Counted from the first letter of the stretch, positions 34,996 through 43,878 are shown. The stretch: 64,000 nucleotides of DNA from Shewanella cyperi (GCF_017354985.1 NZ_CP071501.1:3139001-3203000); one strand, 5' to 3'. Numbers and translations: made by a program. The notes: generated by a model not told the origin, from the sequence alone.

Positions 34996-37900
34996 ATGGC
35001 GACTTCCGCAACACCCGGCCACTTGGAGCTTCAACTCAGGGCACTGCTCAAGGAGCGCATTTTGCTGCTCGATGGCGCCATGGGTACCATGATCCAGGGC
35101 CACTCACTGGAGGAAGCCGACTACCGGGGTGAGCGTTTCAAAGACTGGCCCAGCGACGTCAAGGGCAACAATGATCTGCTGGTGCTGACCCAGCCCGGGA
35201 TCATCAGGCAGATCCACCGCGACTACCTGCTGGCCGGCGCCGACATCATAGAAACCAACACCTTCAACGCCACCACTATCGCCATGGCCGACTATGGCAT
35301 GGAAAGTCTGGCCGCCGAAATCAACCGGGTCGGAGCCCGCATCGCCCGCGAGGTGGCCGATGAAGTGGCCACCCAAACCGGCAGCCCGCGTTTTGTGGCC
35401 GGGGTGCTTGGCCCCACCAACCGCACGTGTTCCATCAGCCCGGATGTGAACGATCCCGGTTACCGCAACATTCACTTTGATGACTTGGTAGTGGCCTACC
35501 GCGAGTCCACCACAGCCCTGTTGGAGGGCGGCGCCGACATCATACTGGTGGAAACCATTTTCGATACCCTGAACGCCAAGGCGGCACTGTTTGCCATCGA
35601 GTCTGTGTTTGACGATTTGGGTCAGCGCTGGCCCGTGATGATTTCGGGCACCATCACAGATGCCTCGGGTCGCACCCTGACCGGCCAAACCACGGAAGCC
35701 TTTTACAATTCGCTGCGCCATATCAAGCCCATCAGCATAGGCCTGAACTGCGCCCTGGGCCCCAAGGAGCTGCGGCCCTATGTGCAGGAGCTGGCCCGCA
35801 TCAGCGAAACCTTTGTCTCGGCCCACCCCAATGCCGGTCTGCCAAACGAGTTCGGCGGTTACGATGAAACCCCGGCAGAAATGGCCGACATCATCGGCCA
35901 GTGGGCCAAAGACGGCATGCTTAACATAGTGGGCGGCTGCTGCGGCACCACCCCGGAGCATATCCGGGTGATCCGCGAGGCCGTAATCAAGCACGCCCCC
36001 CGCCCCCTGCCGGAGCTGCCGGTGGCCTGCCGTCTGGCGGGCCTGGAGCCCCTGACCATAGATGCCGGCTCCCTGTTTGTGAACGTGGGCGAGCGCACCA
36101 ACGTCACAGGCTCGGCTAAATTCCTCAAGCTTATCAAGGAAGGCAAATTCGAAACCGCCCTCGATGTGGCCCGGGAGCAGGTGGAAAACGGCGCCCAGAT
36201 CATCGACATCAACATGGATGAGGGCATGCTCGACGGCGTCGAGATCATGCAGAAATTCCTCAACCTTATCGCCTCAGAGCCCGACATCAGCCGGGTGCCG
36301 GTGATGATCGACTCCTCCAAGTGGGAGGTGATCGAGGCCGGCCTCAAGTGTGTTCAGGGCAAGTGCATAGTCAACTCCATCTCCCTCAAGGAGGGGGAAG
36401 AAAAGTTTATCGAGCAGGCCACTTTGGTGAAGCGCTACGGCGCCGCCGCCATCATCATGGCCTTCGATGAGCAGGGCCAGGCCGATACCCGCGCCCGCAA
36501 GACGGAAATCTGCAGCCGCGCCTACCGCATCCTGGTGGACCGGGTGGGCTTTGCCCCGGAAGATATCATCTTCGACCCCAACATTTTCGCCATTGCCACC
36601 GGCATCGAGGAGCACGACAACTACGCGGTGGACTTCATCGGCGCCATTGAGGACATCAAGGCCAGGCTGCCACACGCGATGATTTCCGGCGGCGTGTCCA
36701 ACGTGTCCTTCTCGTTCCGCGGCAACAACCCGGTGCGCGAGGCCATTCACGCGGTGTTCCTGTACCACGCCATCAAGGCCGGCATGGACATGGGCATAGT
36801 GAACGCCGGTCAGCTGGCGATTTACGACGATATTGACCCCGAGCTGCGTGAGCGGGTGGAGGCCGTGGTGCTGAACCTGCCCTGCAAGGTGCCGGGCTCC
36901 AGCAATACCGAGCAGCTGCTGGAAATCGCCGACCGCTTTCGCGGTGACGGTGGCGGCGCCCAGAAGAAGGAAGATCTCGAGTGGCGCAGCTGGCCGGTGA
37001 ACAAGCGCCTGGAGCACGCCCTGGTGAAGGGCATTACCGAATTTATCGACACCGACACCGAAGAGGCGCGATTGCAGGCCAGTCGTCCCCTGGATGTGAT
37101 CGAAGGGCCGCTGATGGACGGCATGAACGTGGTCGGCGATCTGTTTGGTGCCGGCAAGATGTTCCTGCCCCAGGTGGTCAAGTCCGCCCGGGTGATGAAA
37201 AAGGCCGTCGCCTACCTCAACCCCTTTATCGAGGCGGAAAAAGTCGAGGGCCAGAGCAATGGCAAGGTGCTGATGGTGACGGTCAAAGGCGATGTGCACG
37301 ACATTGGCAAGAACATAGTCGGCGTGGTGCTGGCCTGTAACGGCTACGAGGTGATTGACCTCGGGGTCATGGTGCCGGTGGAAAAAATCATCGAGGTGGC
37401 CAAGCGCGAGCGGGTCGACATTATCGGCATGTCGGGCCTTATCACCCCCAGCCTGGATGAGATGGTGCACAACGTCAAAGCCTTCGAGCGCGAGGGCCTG
37501 AGCCTGCCCGCCATCATCGGCGGTGCCACCTGCTCCAGGATCCACACCGCGGTCAAGATTGCGCCCCACTACCCCCATGGCGCCATCTATATTGCCGATG
37601 CCTCCAGGGCCGTGCCCATGGTGTCCAAGCTCATCAACCCCGAGACCCGCGCCGCCACCATAGCCGCCGAATACGCCGACTATGACAATATGCGCCAGAA
37701 GCGTCTGTCCCAGGCCAAGCGCAAGGAAATCGTTTCCCTGGAAGCCGCGCGGGACAACCGCTGCCAGCAGGATTGGGCCGCCAATCCGCCGGTTAAACCC
37801 AATAAGCTCGGCATTCAGGTGTTTGACGACTACCCGCTGGAGGATCTGGTCGATCGCATCGACTGGACCCCCTTCTTCCGCGCCTGGGAACTGCACGGTC

Positions 37901-38712
37901 ACTTCCCGCGCATTCTCGATGACGAAGTAGTGGGCGTCGAAGCACGCAAGCTGTTCGCCGATGCCAAGGCCATGCTGGCGACCATAATCCGCGACAAGTG
38001 GCTGACGGCCAAGGGGGTCATAGGCCTGTTCCCGGCCAACACGGTCAACTTCGACGATATCGAAATCTACAGCGACGAGTCCCGAACCGAAGTGCTGCAA
38101 ACCACCCACCACCTGCGGATGCAGCTGGAGCGGGTCGGCAACCACAACTTCTGCCTGTCAGACTTTGTTGCCCCCAAGGACAGCGGCGTCGCCGACTACA
38201 TGGGTGGCTTTGCGGTCTGCGCCGGCCACGGTATAGATGAGCACCTGGCGCGCTTCGAAGCCAACCACGACGACTACAACGCCATCATGCTCAAGGTGCT
38301 GGCGGACCGGCTGGCGGAAGCCTTCGCCGAACGCATGCACGAGCGGGTACGCAAGGAATTCTGGGGCTATGCCGCCGATGAGAACCTCGACAACGAGGCG
38401 CTGATCAAGGAAAAGTACAAGGGCATACGCCCCGCCCCCGGCTACCCCGCCTGCCCCGATCACACAGAAAAAGGCCTGCTGTGGGAGCTGCTCAAACCCG
38501 ATGAGTGTATAGATCTGAAGATCACCGAAAGCTACGCCATGTACCCCACAGCGGCGGTATCGGGCTGGTACTTTGCCAACCCCCAGTCCCGCTACTTCGG
38601 CGTGACCAATATTGGCAAGGATCAGGTGGAAGACTACGCCCGCCGCAAGGGCATGACGGTTGCCGAAACCGAGAAGTGGCTGGCCCCGGTGTTGGATTAC
38701 GATCCGGAGTAA
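34996..38712 (+). CDS. metH: Cobalamin-dependent methionine synthase
   Basis: 1238 residues, full length for MetH. Order: homocysteine-binding domain (about 10-330, zinc ligands in LNCALG and [10 protein letters not shown]), pterin-binding domain (about 355-615, [12 protein letters not shown] and [11 protein letters not shown]), cobalamin cap and B12 domain (about 650-900, with the cobalt-binding DVHDIGKN), and the C-terminal reactivation domain (to the end, with SAM-binding [12 protein letters not shown]). It transfers a methyl group from methyltetrahydrofolate to homocysteine. ATG 34996 (MATSATPGH) gives the usual length; earlier in-frame ATGs lie inside the MetJ operator. The neighbouring B12 uptake and salvage genes supply its cofactor. 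Confidence 0.97.
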   Translation: MATSATPGHLELQLRALLKERILLLDGAMGTMIQGHSLEEADYRGERFKDWPSDVKGNNDLLVLTQPGIIRQIHRDYLLAGADIIETNTFNATTIAMADYGMESLAAEINRVGARIAREVADEVATQTGSPRFVAGVLGPTNRTCSISPDVNDPGYRNIHFDDLVVAYRESTTALLEGGADIILVETIFDTLNAKAALFAIESVFDDLGQRWPVMISGTITDASGRTLTGQTTEAFYNSLRHIKPISIGLNCALGPKELRPYVQELARISETFVSAHPNAGLPNEFGGYDETPAEMADIIGQWAKDGMLNIVGGCCGTTPEHIRVIREAVIKHAPRPLPELPVACRLAGLEPLTIDAGSLFVNVGERTNVTGSAKFLKLIKEGKFETALDVAREQVENGAQIIDINMDEGMLDGVEIMQKFLNLIASEPDISRVPVMIDSSKWEVIEAGLKCVQGKCIVNSISLKEGEEKFIEQATLVKRYGAAAIIMAFDEQGQADTRARKTEICSRAYRILVDRVGFAPEDIIFDPNIFAIATGIEEHDNYAVDFIGAIEDIKARLPHAMISGGVSNVSFSFRGNNPVREAIHAVFLYHAIKAGMDMGIVNAGQLAIYDDIDPELRERVEAVVLNLPCKVPGSSNTEQLLEIADRFRGDGGGAQKKEDLEWRSWPVNKRLEHALVKGITEFIDTDTEEARLQASRPLDVIEGPLMDGMNVVGDLFGAGKMFLPQVVKSARVMKKAVAYLNPFIEAEKVEGQSNGKVLMVTVKGDVHDIGKNIVGVVLACNGYEVIDLGVMVPVEKIIEVAKRERVDIIGMSGLITPSLDEMVHNVKAFEREGLSLPAIIGGATCSRIHTAVKIAPHYPHGAIYIADASRAVPMVSKLINPETRAATIAAEYADYDNMRQKRLSQAKRKEIVSLEAARDNRCQQDWAANPPVKPNKLGIQVFDDYPLEDLVDRIDWTPFFRAWELHGHFPRILDDEVVGVEARKLFADAKAMLATIIRDKWLTAKGVIGLFPANTVNFDDIEIYSDESRTEVLQTTHHLRMQLERVGNHNFCLSDFVAPKDSGVADYMGGFAVCAGHGIDEHLARFEANHDDYNAIMLKVLADRLAEAFAERMHERVRKEFWGYAADENLDNEALIKEKYKGIRPAPGYPACPDHTEKGLLWELLKPDECIDLKITESYAMYPTAAVSGWYFANPQSRYFGVTNIGKDQVEDYARRKGMTVAETEKWLAPVLDYDPE

Positions 38713-38740
38713 TCGTCAGTACTCTTCGGAAGCAAAAAAC

Positions 38741-38768
38741 AAAAGCCGCATTGAGCGGCTTTGGTTTT
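38741..38768 (+). terminator. metH terminator
   Basis: AAAGCCGC/GCGGCTTT with an ATTGA loop, followed by GGTTTTTT. Confidence 0.88.
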
Positions 38769-38850
38769 TTGGGCTGGCGCCCAAGGCCTTACTGTAAAGC
38801 CCGCTGTTGCCAATTAGAGGAAGACCGGCTGCCAACTCTTCGATAACCAA

Positions 38851-38960
38851 TCACCTGCGGTGCGCTTTAGCACTGCCACCCCAGTGACACGCCGTGAATA
38901 CATCCTTGTAGGCTCAGCGGCGACATCTCTGTCGCCAATGGTCACTGGTGCGGCAGTGCT
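38851..38960 (-). repeat. Repeat A, copy 2
   Basis: The minus strand reads CACTGCCGCACCAGTGAC ... GTCACTGGGGTGGCAGTG, as in copy 1 at 1741-1850, with the inner stem GGCGACA/TGTCGCC. Here it follows B on the minus strand, whereas copy 1 precedes B. A and B are therefore separate elements that tend to sit side by side. Confidence 0.75.
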
Positions 38961-39032
38961 AGTCTATTGGTGTTTCTCTCCAGCAATTGCACAACTGTTC
39001 TAAATTTCAAAGAAATATCGCTATGCCGGACT

Positions 39033-39286
39033 GTTGCACTGATTCCCCCTTCGGAGCCGCCGAGGGTGTTGGGCAAGAAACGACAACAACCGAGGTAGGA
39101 TGCCGAGGTAGCGACAGTCGAGCAGGACGCGAGTCTGTCGCGTTGGCCGTTTCGCCCATAAACCCGAGGGGTTTTCGGCTCCGGCTGGGGGCATCCTTTG
39201 GGTTGCAAGGGGCTTTGGATGAGCAAAGCCCCTTGCCCGGGTGTGGGTTGGAGACCCACGACTTTCTGCCGCTGGCACAGCGGCTA
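39033..39286 (-). repeat. Repeat B, copy 2, bordering the cassette array
   Basis: 254 bp, inverted relative to copy 1. The 12-bp-arm hairpin CAAGGGGCTTTG/CAAAGCCCCTTG is unchanged (39206-39235). The inner part is re-sequenced but paired: GCGACAG with CTGTCGC (39135-39141 and 39111-39117 on the minus strand), where copy 1 has GCGTCAG/CTGACGC, and an outer GGGC..GAAACG / CGTTTC..GCCC stem (39142-39157 with 39071-39087) in place of the copy 1 stem GCTGAAAAT/ATTTTCAGC. Its terminal hairpin GCCGCTGGCACAGCGGC lies 117 bases before the first cassette. Confidence 0.8.
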
Positions 39287-39400
39287 TCCATTAACGCATA
39301 TAGCTCAAACAGTTAAGGTCAACTGTTCGAGCTATACAAAATCTGTAAGGTCGGATAGCTTGTAAGGTAACTGACCTTACAAGCTCGCAATAATAAAATG
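39287..39400 (+). other. Two-hairpin site at the left edge of the cassette array
   Basis: Hairpin 1 spans 39301-39334 (TAGCTC-A-AACAGTT / AACTGTT-C-GAGCTA, loop AAGGTC). Hairpin 2 spans 39357-39385 (perfect 12-bp arms AGCTTGTAAGGT / ACCTTACAAGCT). The segment is framed by TTAAC (39290-39294) and GTTA (39400-39403) and contains TAAGGT three times. It may be a degenerate attC or an attI-like site; I cannot decide. The first cassette would start at 39401. Confidence 0.45.
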
Positions 39401-39423
39401 TTATAACTCATCAGAGGTAAATC

Positions 39424-40101
39424 GTGAGTAAAAACTTGAAACAATGGAAGAATACGCTCAATTCAGAGCAGATAGCTCATGGGATGAACGTAGCTACAGC
39501 GAATGCCGTTAGACTGTTAAAAGATGCTGAGCTTTTGTTTCAGGCTGGTAGTTTTCCAACCGCGTGCTCAATTGCAATTTTAGCAATCGAAGAAGCTGGT
39601 AAAATTTCAATTCTTAGGGAGTTATCTGTAGCTCGTGATGGTGAAGACGTTAAAGAATCATGGAGATCTTATCGTTCACATACACATAAAAATGTAATGT
39701 GGATGTTTCCCTCATTAGTCCAGAGTGGCAAAAATACACTGGATAGTCTAACTGACCAGCTTGAAAGAGGTTCGGAAGCTACCGTCATGTTAGATGATTT
39801 AAAACAAATTGGGTTTTATACAGATTGCCTCGGAAATAGAAATTGGTCTGTGCCCAATGAGGTTATCGATGAAAGTGCAGCTACAGATATACTAAAAATA
39901 GCTCGGATTTTATGCAGAGATCGTACTTACTCAAAGAAAGAAGTAGATCTATGGGTAAAACATATGAAACCTGTTAAGGGTTGTGCTAGTAACATTGAAA
40001 AGCAAGCTCTTAATGATTGGTTTATTGAAATGCAGGTACAAGGTTTGATTGAAGAACATTCCACAAAGTTCTCTGATTTCATTGGTGCACATGAGTTATA
40101 A
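39424..40101 (+). CDS. AbiV-like abortive-infection (HEPN) protein, cassette gene 1
   Basis: 225 residues. The N-terminal half carries the AbiV-family pattern: NAVRLLKDAELLFQAGSF, then ACSIAILAIEEAGKISILR, and a downstream basic His-rich SYRSHTHKNV. These helical HEPN proteins are linked to phage abortive infection; lactococcal AbiV blocks phage protein synthesis by binding a phage protein. The start is GTG 39424 behind AGAGGT. AT-rich compared with the chromosome around it. The stop codon lies inside the attC, as is common in cassettes. Anti-phage function here is inferred from family and context. Confidence 0.78.
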   Translation: MSKNLKQWKNTLNSEQIAHGMNVATANAVRLLKDAELLFQAGSFPTACSIAILAIEEAGKISILRELSVARDGEDVKESWRSYRSHTHKNVMWMFPSLVQSGKNTLDSLTDQLERGSEATVMLDDLKQIGFYTDCLGNRNWSVPNEVIDESAATDILKIARILCRDRTYSKKEVDLWVKHMKPVKGCASNIEKQALNDWFIEMQVQGLIEEHSTKFSDFIGAHEL

Positions 40102-40222
40102 CAAAGCGTTTAAGACAAATTCGCAAAGCTCGGCATTTTGAGCTCAGGTCGATTTTTGTGTTTACGGCACAATGGATTAGGTTAGGTGGCAGGCGTCGCT
40201 CACTACTTAAGCGGCGTTAGGT
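40096..40222 (+). other. attC recombination site 1 (VCR-like length)
   Basis: It opens TTATAACAAAGCGTTTAAG and closes CTTAAGCGGCGTTAGGT. These ends are complementary (AAC/GTT, GCG, TTTAAG/CTTAAG) with unpaired bases, as in attC folded single strands. A central imperfect palindrome lies between. The expected cut is G40216/T40217. Total about 126 bp, similar to Vibrio-type sites. Confidence 0.82.
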
Positions 40223-40235
40223 TCTAGGAGAAACA

Positions 40236-40763
40236 ATGGCCGCAACTGATAGAAAAGTAAGAAGTGCTCTTCGCGCGCACTGGTTCATTCCTGCAGCGAT
40301 AGCTGTTGCCACCGCGGACATCTCGGCTGTATCACTGGACAATTGGTCAAATCCGGCACTACTTGAGGTGTGCCTAATCCTCGACTTAAGTGTTGTTATG
40401 CCGGCGCTGTATCTCTGGTGCTATCGCACTAGAGGAAAGGCCGCCATGCTGCGTGCTTTGAGCTTGTCCTGCCTTGGCATGTGGGTGTCGGGGCACGTTG
40501 TACCAAGCGAGTATCATCACATTTTGAGCTCTGTCGGCTTTGTTCGCTACATTGGACTTGCTGTACTCCTCGCAATTGAACTCAAGCTCGCGCTTGTGAT
40601 CTATCGTTCCGTCTTTAGCAAGGATCAAGACGATGCTCCAGCGGCATTGACTGCGGCGAAGGATGCGGGCATGCCGGACTGGGCAGCTCGGCTCATAGCG
40701 TGGGAGGCGTCTTTGTGGCGCAAGGCTTGGGATGTTGCTCGGCGCATTGTCGGTCGCAGCTAG
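40236..40763 (+). CDS. Small polytopic membrane protein, cassette gene 2
   Basis: 175 residues with four predicted membrane segments (about 15-35, 42-64, 71-88, 100-122) and a charged cytoplasmic tail (SKDQDDAPAAL onward) ending in an amphipathic Trp/Arg-rich stretch. No known family is recognised. ATG follows TAGGAG, 19 bases after the upstream attC cut, which is the typical compact cassette leader. Composition is richer in GC than cassettes 1 and 3. Confidence 0.7.
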   Translation: MAATDRKVRSALRAHWFIPAAIAVATADISAVSLDNWSNPALLEVCLILDLSVVMPALYLWCYRTRGKAAMLRALSLSCLGMWVSGHVVPSEYHHILSSVGFVRYIGLAVLLAIELKLALVIYRSVFSKDQDDAPAALTAAKDAGMPDWAARLIAWEASLWRKAWDVARRIVGRS

Positions 40764-40764
40764 C

Positions 40765-40824
40765 ACCCAACAAATCATTCAAGCCGATGCCACTTCGGGG
40801 CTTGGCTAAATTCAGGCGTTATAA
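40765..40824 (+). other. attC recombination site 2 (60 bp, class 1-like)
   Basis: ACCCAAC (40765-40771) matches RYYYAAC exactly. ATTCAAGCCGATG and the loop CACTTCGGGG follow, then CTTGGCTAAATTCAGGCGTTA. The halves pair across the loop (AAGCC/GGCTT). It closely resembles the classic 59-base elements of mobile integron cassettes. The expected cut is G40818/T40819. Confidence 0.87.
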
Positions 40825-40835
40825 GGCTAAGTAAC

Positions 40836-41108
40836 ATGCCAACAAAACAACTATTAGAACAGCTTTATCAGTCACTAACGAATGACTGTGAAATAGAAAA
40901 TCTTAAAGCAAAGGCAGAGAATCAAGAAGCTTATCACATTGACATCAATGGAACTCGTGTACACGTTTATCCTAGCTTCTTTATGAATGGGACATTAAGA
41001 GTCGAATTATCAACCCGAGTAAAATTTCTGTACTTATTTAATAAAGTAATCACCGGTAGTTTTGAAGTAGACCCTGTCGGTAATTTTCAATTTTACCCAA
41101 TTAGATAG
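40836..41108 (+). CDS. 90-residue soluble protein of unknown function, cassette gene 3
   Basis: An acidic helical N-terminus (MPTKQLLEQLYQSLTNDCE) is followed by a beta-rich body (HIDINGTRVHVYPSFF, LRVELSTRVKFLYLF). No family is recognised. It starts 17 bases after the attC 2 cut. AT-rich. After its stop there is a hairpin AATTGGC/GCCAATT (41114-41142), and no clear attC, so the cassette end may have decayed. No gene is seen in 41109-41338. Confidence 0.65.
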   Translation: MPTKQLLEQLYQSLTNDCEIENLKAKAENQEAYHIDINGTRVHVYPSFFMNGTLRVELSTRVKFLYLFNKVITGSFEVDPVGNFQFYPIR

Positions 41109-41304
41109 GGTTTAATTGGCGAATTATGCTCAACAGCCAATTGCTCAAGTTTACTCTACCGGCCCAAGCTGGCTCCGTAGGACTGGCGCATGATATCAGC
41201 CCTTTAGCAAAACGTTCATTGAACTTTGAAGATTGAATAAAAGGGGGAAAGTAGACACTGCGGCCTACCTTCAGGTGCCAATTAGGCGCCCCCGTCAGCA
41301 AGCT

Positions 41305-41341
41305 CATGACTTGCCGCCGCTGGCAAAGCGGCTACTCATTA
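41305..41341 (-). repeat. Terminal fragment of repeat B at the right edge of the array
   Basis: CATGACTTGCCGCCGCTGG and the following AAAGCGGCTACTCATTA match the end of B copy 2 (39257-39292) in the same orientation, including the GCCGCT/AGCGGC hairpin, with a few differences. It touches the stop codon of the GTPase gene. The array is thus flanked by direct copies of the B end. Confidence 0.6.
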
Positions 41342-42745
41342 CCGTTGCAACATCTTGATCAACCGATCAAGATCCGCCCCTCGGGCTCTGATGGTGAGCC
41401 GAATCCCCGACTCATGGTACTCCTCCTCGACGACCTGCATCTTGCCGTGGATCTCGCCCATAATGGCGCTGGCCGCATAGGGGATATCGAAGCAGGCGCT
41501 GAGCATCTGGGCGGCGATGGCGGCCACTATGGCCTGATGCACCCGGGCGACATCGGCGGGATCCAGGGCCGAGATCTGCATGGCTTGTGGAAATTCATGT
41601 GCCAACTCCTGGCGCTCGGCGTCGGTCAGGCAATCCACCTTGTTGAGCAGTAACAGACTGTCTTTGCTGCCCAGCTTGAGCTGAGCCAATACCTGCTGCA
41701 CCACGTGCAATTGCAAGCGGAAGTCTCTGTCACTGGCGTCCACCACGTACAGCAACACACTGGCATCCTTGGCCTCCTCCAATGTGGAGTGGAAGGCGGG
41801 CACCAGATCGTATGGCAGTTTATTGATAAAGCCGACGGTATCGGACACCAAAATCCTGGGCTGGGTCTGGGGTGACAGGGCCCGCACCGTGGTATCCAGG
41901 GTGGCGAACAGCTTGTTTTCCACCAGTACATCTGAGCCGGTCAGGGCCCGCATCAGGGACGACTTGCCGGCGTTGGTGTAACCCACCAGGGCGGCGCAGG
42001 GGGTCTCCAGGCGCGAGCTGCGCTGCTCCAGCATGACCTCCTGAACCTTTTTCAGATCGCGTCTGAGCTCGGCCTGCTTGTCGCGAATTTTGCGCCGTTC
42101 CAGCTCCACCGCACTCTCGCCCACATCCCGGCCGCCACGGCGCTGACGATCGCCGCCGTGTTCGCGGCGCACCCTGGGGCTGAGGTAATTCAGCCGCGCC
42201 AGTTCCACCTGCAGGCGGGCGGTTTTGCTGCTGGCATGGCGGCTGAAGATCTCGATTATGATGCCGGTGCGATCGAACACCTGCACCCCCAGCACATCTT
42301 CGACATTGCGCAGCTGCATCGGGCTGAGATCGCAATCGAACACCACCACGTTGGCCTGCTGACTGTGTTTCGCACTGTTTGACGAACCATGCGCCTTGCT
42401 GAGGAATTCCTCCAGCCCCTGCTCGTCGATATTGGCCAGCGAGTCCTCAGTGTCCTCATCCAGTTCCCCCGTCATGCGCGCCAACTCTTCCAACTTGCCG
42501 GCCCCCAGCACAGACAGGCGTTTGGTGGAATTCTGCCTCTGGGTTTGGGTGGAATAAACGGAAAATCCCAAAGTGCCGACCAGCCGCGCCAACTCCGCCA
42601 GGGAGCTGTTCACCTCTTCGGTGGTCACCTGGGGCGTGCGGATGGAGATTAGCAGCGCCCGACTGCGGCCGGAAACCGACTCTGACGAGCGCTGACTGTC
42701 CAGCGATGATGCTGCTGACGGGGAAGATAATTTGGATGATGACAT
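41339..42745 (-). CDS. HflX-type ribosome-associated GTPase
   Basis: 468 residues. An N-terminal HflX domain (VTTEEVNSSLAELARLVGTLG, and SPMQLRNVEDVLGVQVFDRTGIIIEIF in parts) and a coiled-coil linker (RRKIRDKQAELRRDLKKVQE) precede the G domain with G1 GYTNAGKSS, G3 DTVGF and G4 NKVD. A Ser-rich N-terminal extension (about 1-30) is unlike the classical hfq-linked HflX, so this may be a second, paralogous HflX. ATG 42745 is preferred; the longer open frame upstream has no homology. HflX proteins split or rescue stalled ribosomes. Confidence 0.85.
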   Translation of the reverse strand: MSSSKLSSPSAASSLDSQRSSESVSGRSRALLISIRTPQVTTEEVNSSLAELARLVGTLGFSVYSTQTQRQNSTKRLSVLGAGKLEELARMTGELDEDTEDSLANIDEQGLEEFLSKAHGSSNSAKHSQQANVVVFDCDLSPMQLRNVEDVLGVQVFDRTGIIIEIFSRHASSKTARLQVELARLNYLSPRVRREHGGDRQRRGGRDVGESAVELERRKIRDKQAELRRDLKKVQEVMLEQRSSRLETPCAALVGYTNAGKSSLMRALTGSDVLVENKLFATLDTTVRALSPQTQPRILVSDTVGFINKLPYDLVPAFHSTLEEAKDASVLLYVVDASDRDFRLQLHVVQQVLAQLKLGSKDSLLLLNKVDCLTDAERQELAHEFPQAMQISALDPADVARVHQAIVAAIAAQMLSACFDIPYAASAIMGEIHGKMQVVEEEYHESGIRLTIRARGADLDRLIKMLQR

Positions 42746-43014
42746 GGTGAGACTCACAGAGGCGGGCAGCGCCGGATACGTGCGGCAATTGCCGCATTTA
42801 TACGCAATAATTGCCCGGCAAACCAGCTTCCACCAAGGGTTTGGCAATATATTTTTTACCCCCTTGACGGCCGCCATTTTCGGCCTCCAGAGCCCTTGTC
42901 TGCGCCGGTACAAGGGATAAACGGACTAGGCAGCATCCCACTGCCCCAACCGGGCGAAACCGTGGTATAACCCTGACATGGTCCCCAAAGCGGATACCAC
43001 CTCAGGAACAACAG

Positions 43015-43878
43015 ATGAAACATGGACTTATCCTGGCAACACTGTGGCTCAGTGCCTGTGCCTTCCAGCCTGCGGCCACCGACAGCCCACCCTACGGCCA
43101 CAACGCTGCGGCCGCCAGTCGCCATAACGTCAATGGGACCTCCTTGTACGTTGAAACCTATGGTGAAGGCGAGCCCCTGCTGTTGCTTCACGGTAATGGT
43201 GACAGTCTCGCCGGCATGAAGCACCAGATAGCCCACTTTGCCAAACGTTATCGGGTGATCGCCGTGGACAGTCGCGGCCATGGCCAGACACCGCTGGCCA
43301 CCGGGGCCTTAACCTATGAACTCATCGCCAGCGATATTGCCGCCCTGCTGAAACAGCTCGGGCTTGGCCCGGTCAAGCTGATCGGTTGGAGTGATGGCGG
43401 CATTGTCGGCTTGTGGCTGGCATTAACCGAGCCCGATGCCGTGAGCCAAATGGCTATCATGGGCGTCAACATAGCCCCGGACGGCGCCTATGATTGGGAT
43501 CTGGACTCACTTAAGGCCTACCGTGAGCAAATCGAGCACCAACTGGCACTGGGTGACCGCCGCCAAGACTGGCCGCTGTTGCTGCAAAGGGTCAAATTAA
43601 TGGATGAGCAAACTCCCATCAGCCACGCGCAGTTGCAAAACATCAGCGCCCCCACACTGGTCATGGCCGGCGATGAAGACGTGATCCGCCCCGAACACAC
43701 TCTCGCTATTTACCGGCATCTCCCGCGGGCGCAGCTGGCGATTTTCCCCGGTGCCACCCACATGCTGCCAAGCGAGGCGCCGGACATCTTCAATGCCGCG
43801 GTGGAGCGTTTTTTCAGCGAGCCCTTTCGGCGCCCGACCACCAGACAAGTGTTTCAGGGCGAGGCACAGGAGCACTAA
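43015..43878 (+). CDS. Alpha/beta-hydrolase lipoprotein
   Basis: 287 residues with a short signal ending in the lipobox LSAC (Cys15), so probably membrane-anchored. The hydrolase fold shows LLLHGNGDSLAGM, the nucleophile Ser in GWSDGG, a probable acid in MAGDEDVI and catalytic His in PGATHMLPSE. It resembles cofactor-free haloperoxidase or esterase types. AGGA precedes the start. Substrate unknown. Confidence 0.82.
   Translation: MKHGLILATLWLSACAFQPAATDSPPYGHNAAAASRHNVNGTSLYVETYGEGEPLLLLHGNGDSLAGMKHQIAHFAKRYRVIAVDSRGHGQTPLATGALTYELIASDIAALLKQLGLGPVKLIGWSDGGIVGLWLALTEPDAVSQMAIMGVNIAPDGAYDWDLDSLKAYREQIEHQLALGDRRQDWPLLLQRVKLMDEQTPISHAQLQNISAPTLVMAGDEDVIRPEHTLAIYRHLPRAQLAIFPGATHMLPSEAPDIFNAAVERFFSEPFRRPTTRQVFQGEAQEH

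Larger units (their letters stand above)
39401..41108 (+). mobile_element. Orphan integron gene-cassette array (no integrase)
   Basis: Three same-strand single genes are separated by attC-type sites. Proposed cassettes are 39401-40216 (AbiV-like gene), 40217-40818 (membrane protein) and 40819 to about 41108 or beyond (90-residue protein). Each of the first two ends in an inverted-repeat attC with a terminal GTTA. Cassettes 1 and 3 are AT-rich while 2 is near 54% GC, which fits separate origins. No integrase gene or intact third attC is visible, so the array fits the clusters-of-attC-lacking-integrase class. Confidence 0.8.

Noticed and set aside
36274-38145. A 623-codon open frame on the strand opposite metH
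   Set aside because: It is composed of low-complexity His/Gly/Val-rich residues, typical of an antisense shadow of a GC-rich gene, and MetH in the other strand is unambiguous.
39301-39385. CRISPR repeats in the two-hairpin region
   Set aside because: There are only two dissimilar hairpins, no regular spacing, no repeated units and no cas genes.
39033-41341. Transposon or insertion sequence as the cause of the accessory segment
   Set aside because: No transposase frame and no terminal inverted repeats enclosing the genes. The attC sites explain the gene arrangement better.
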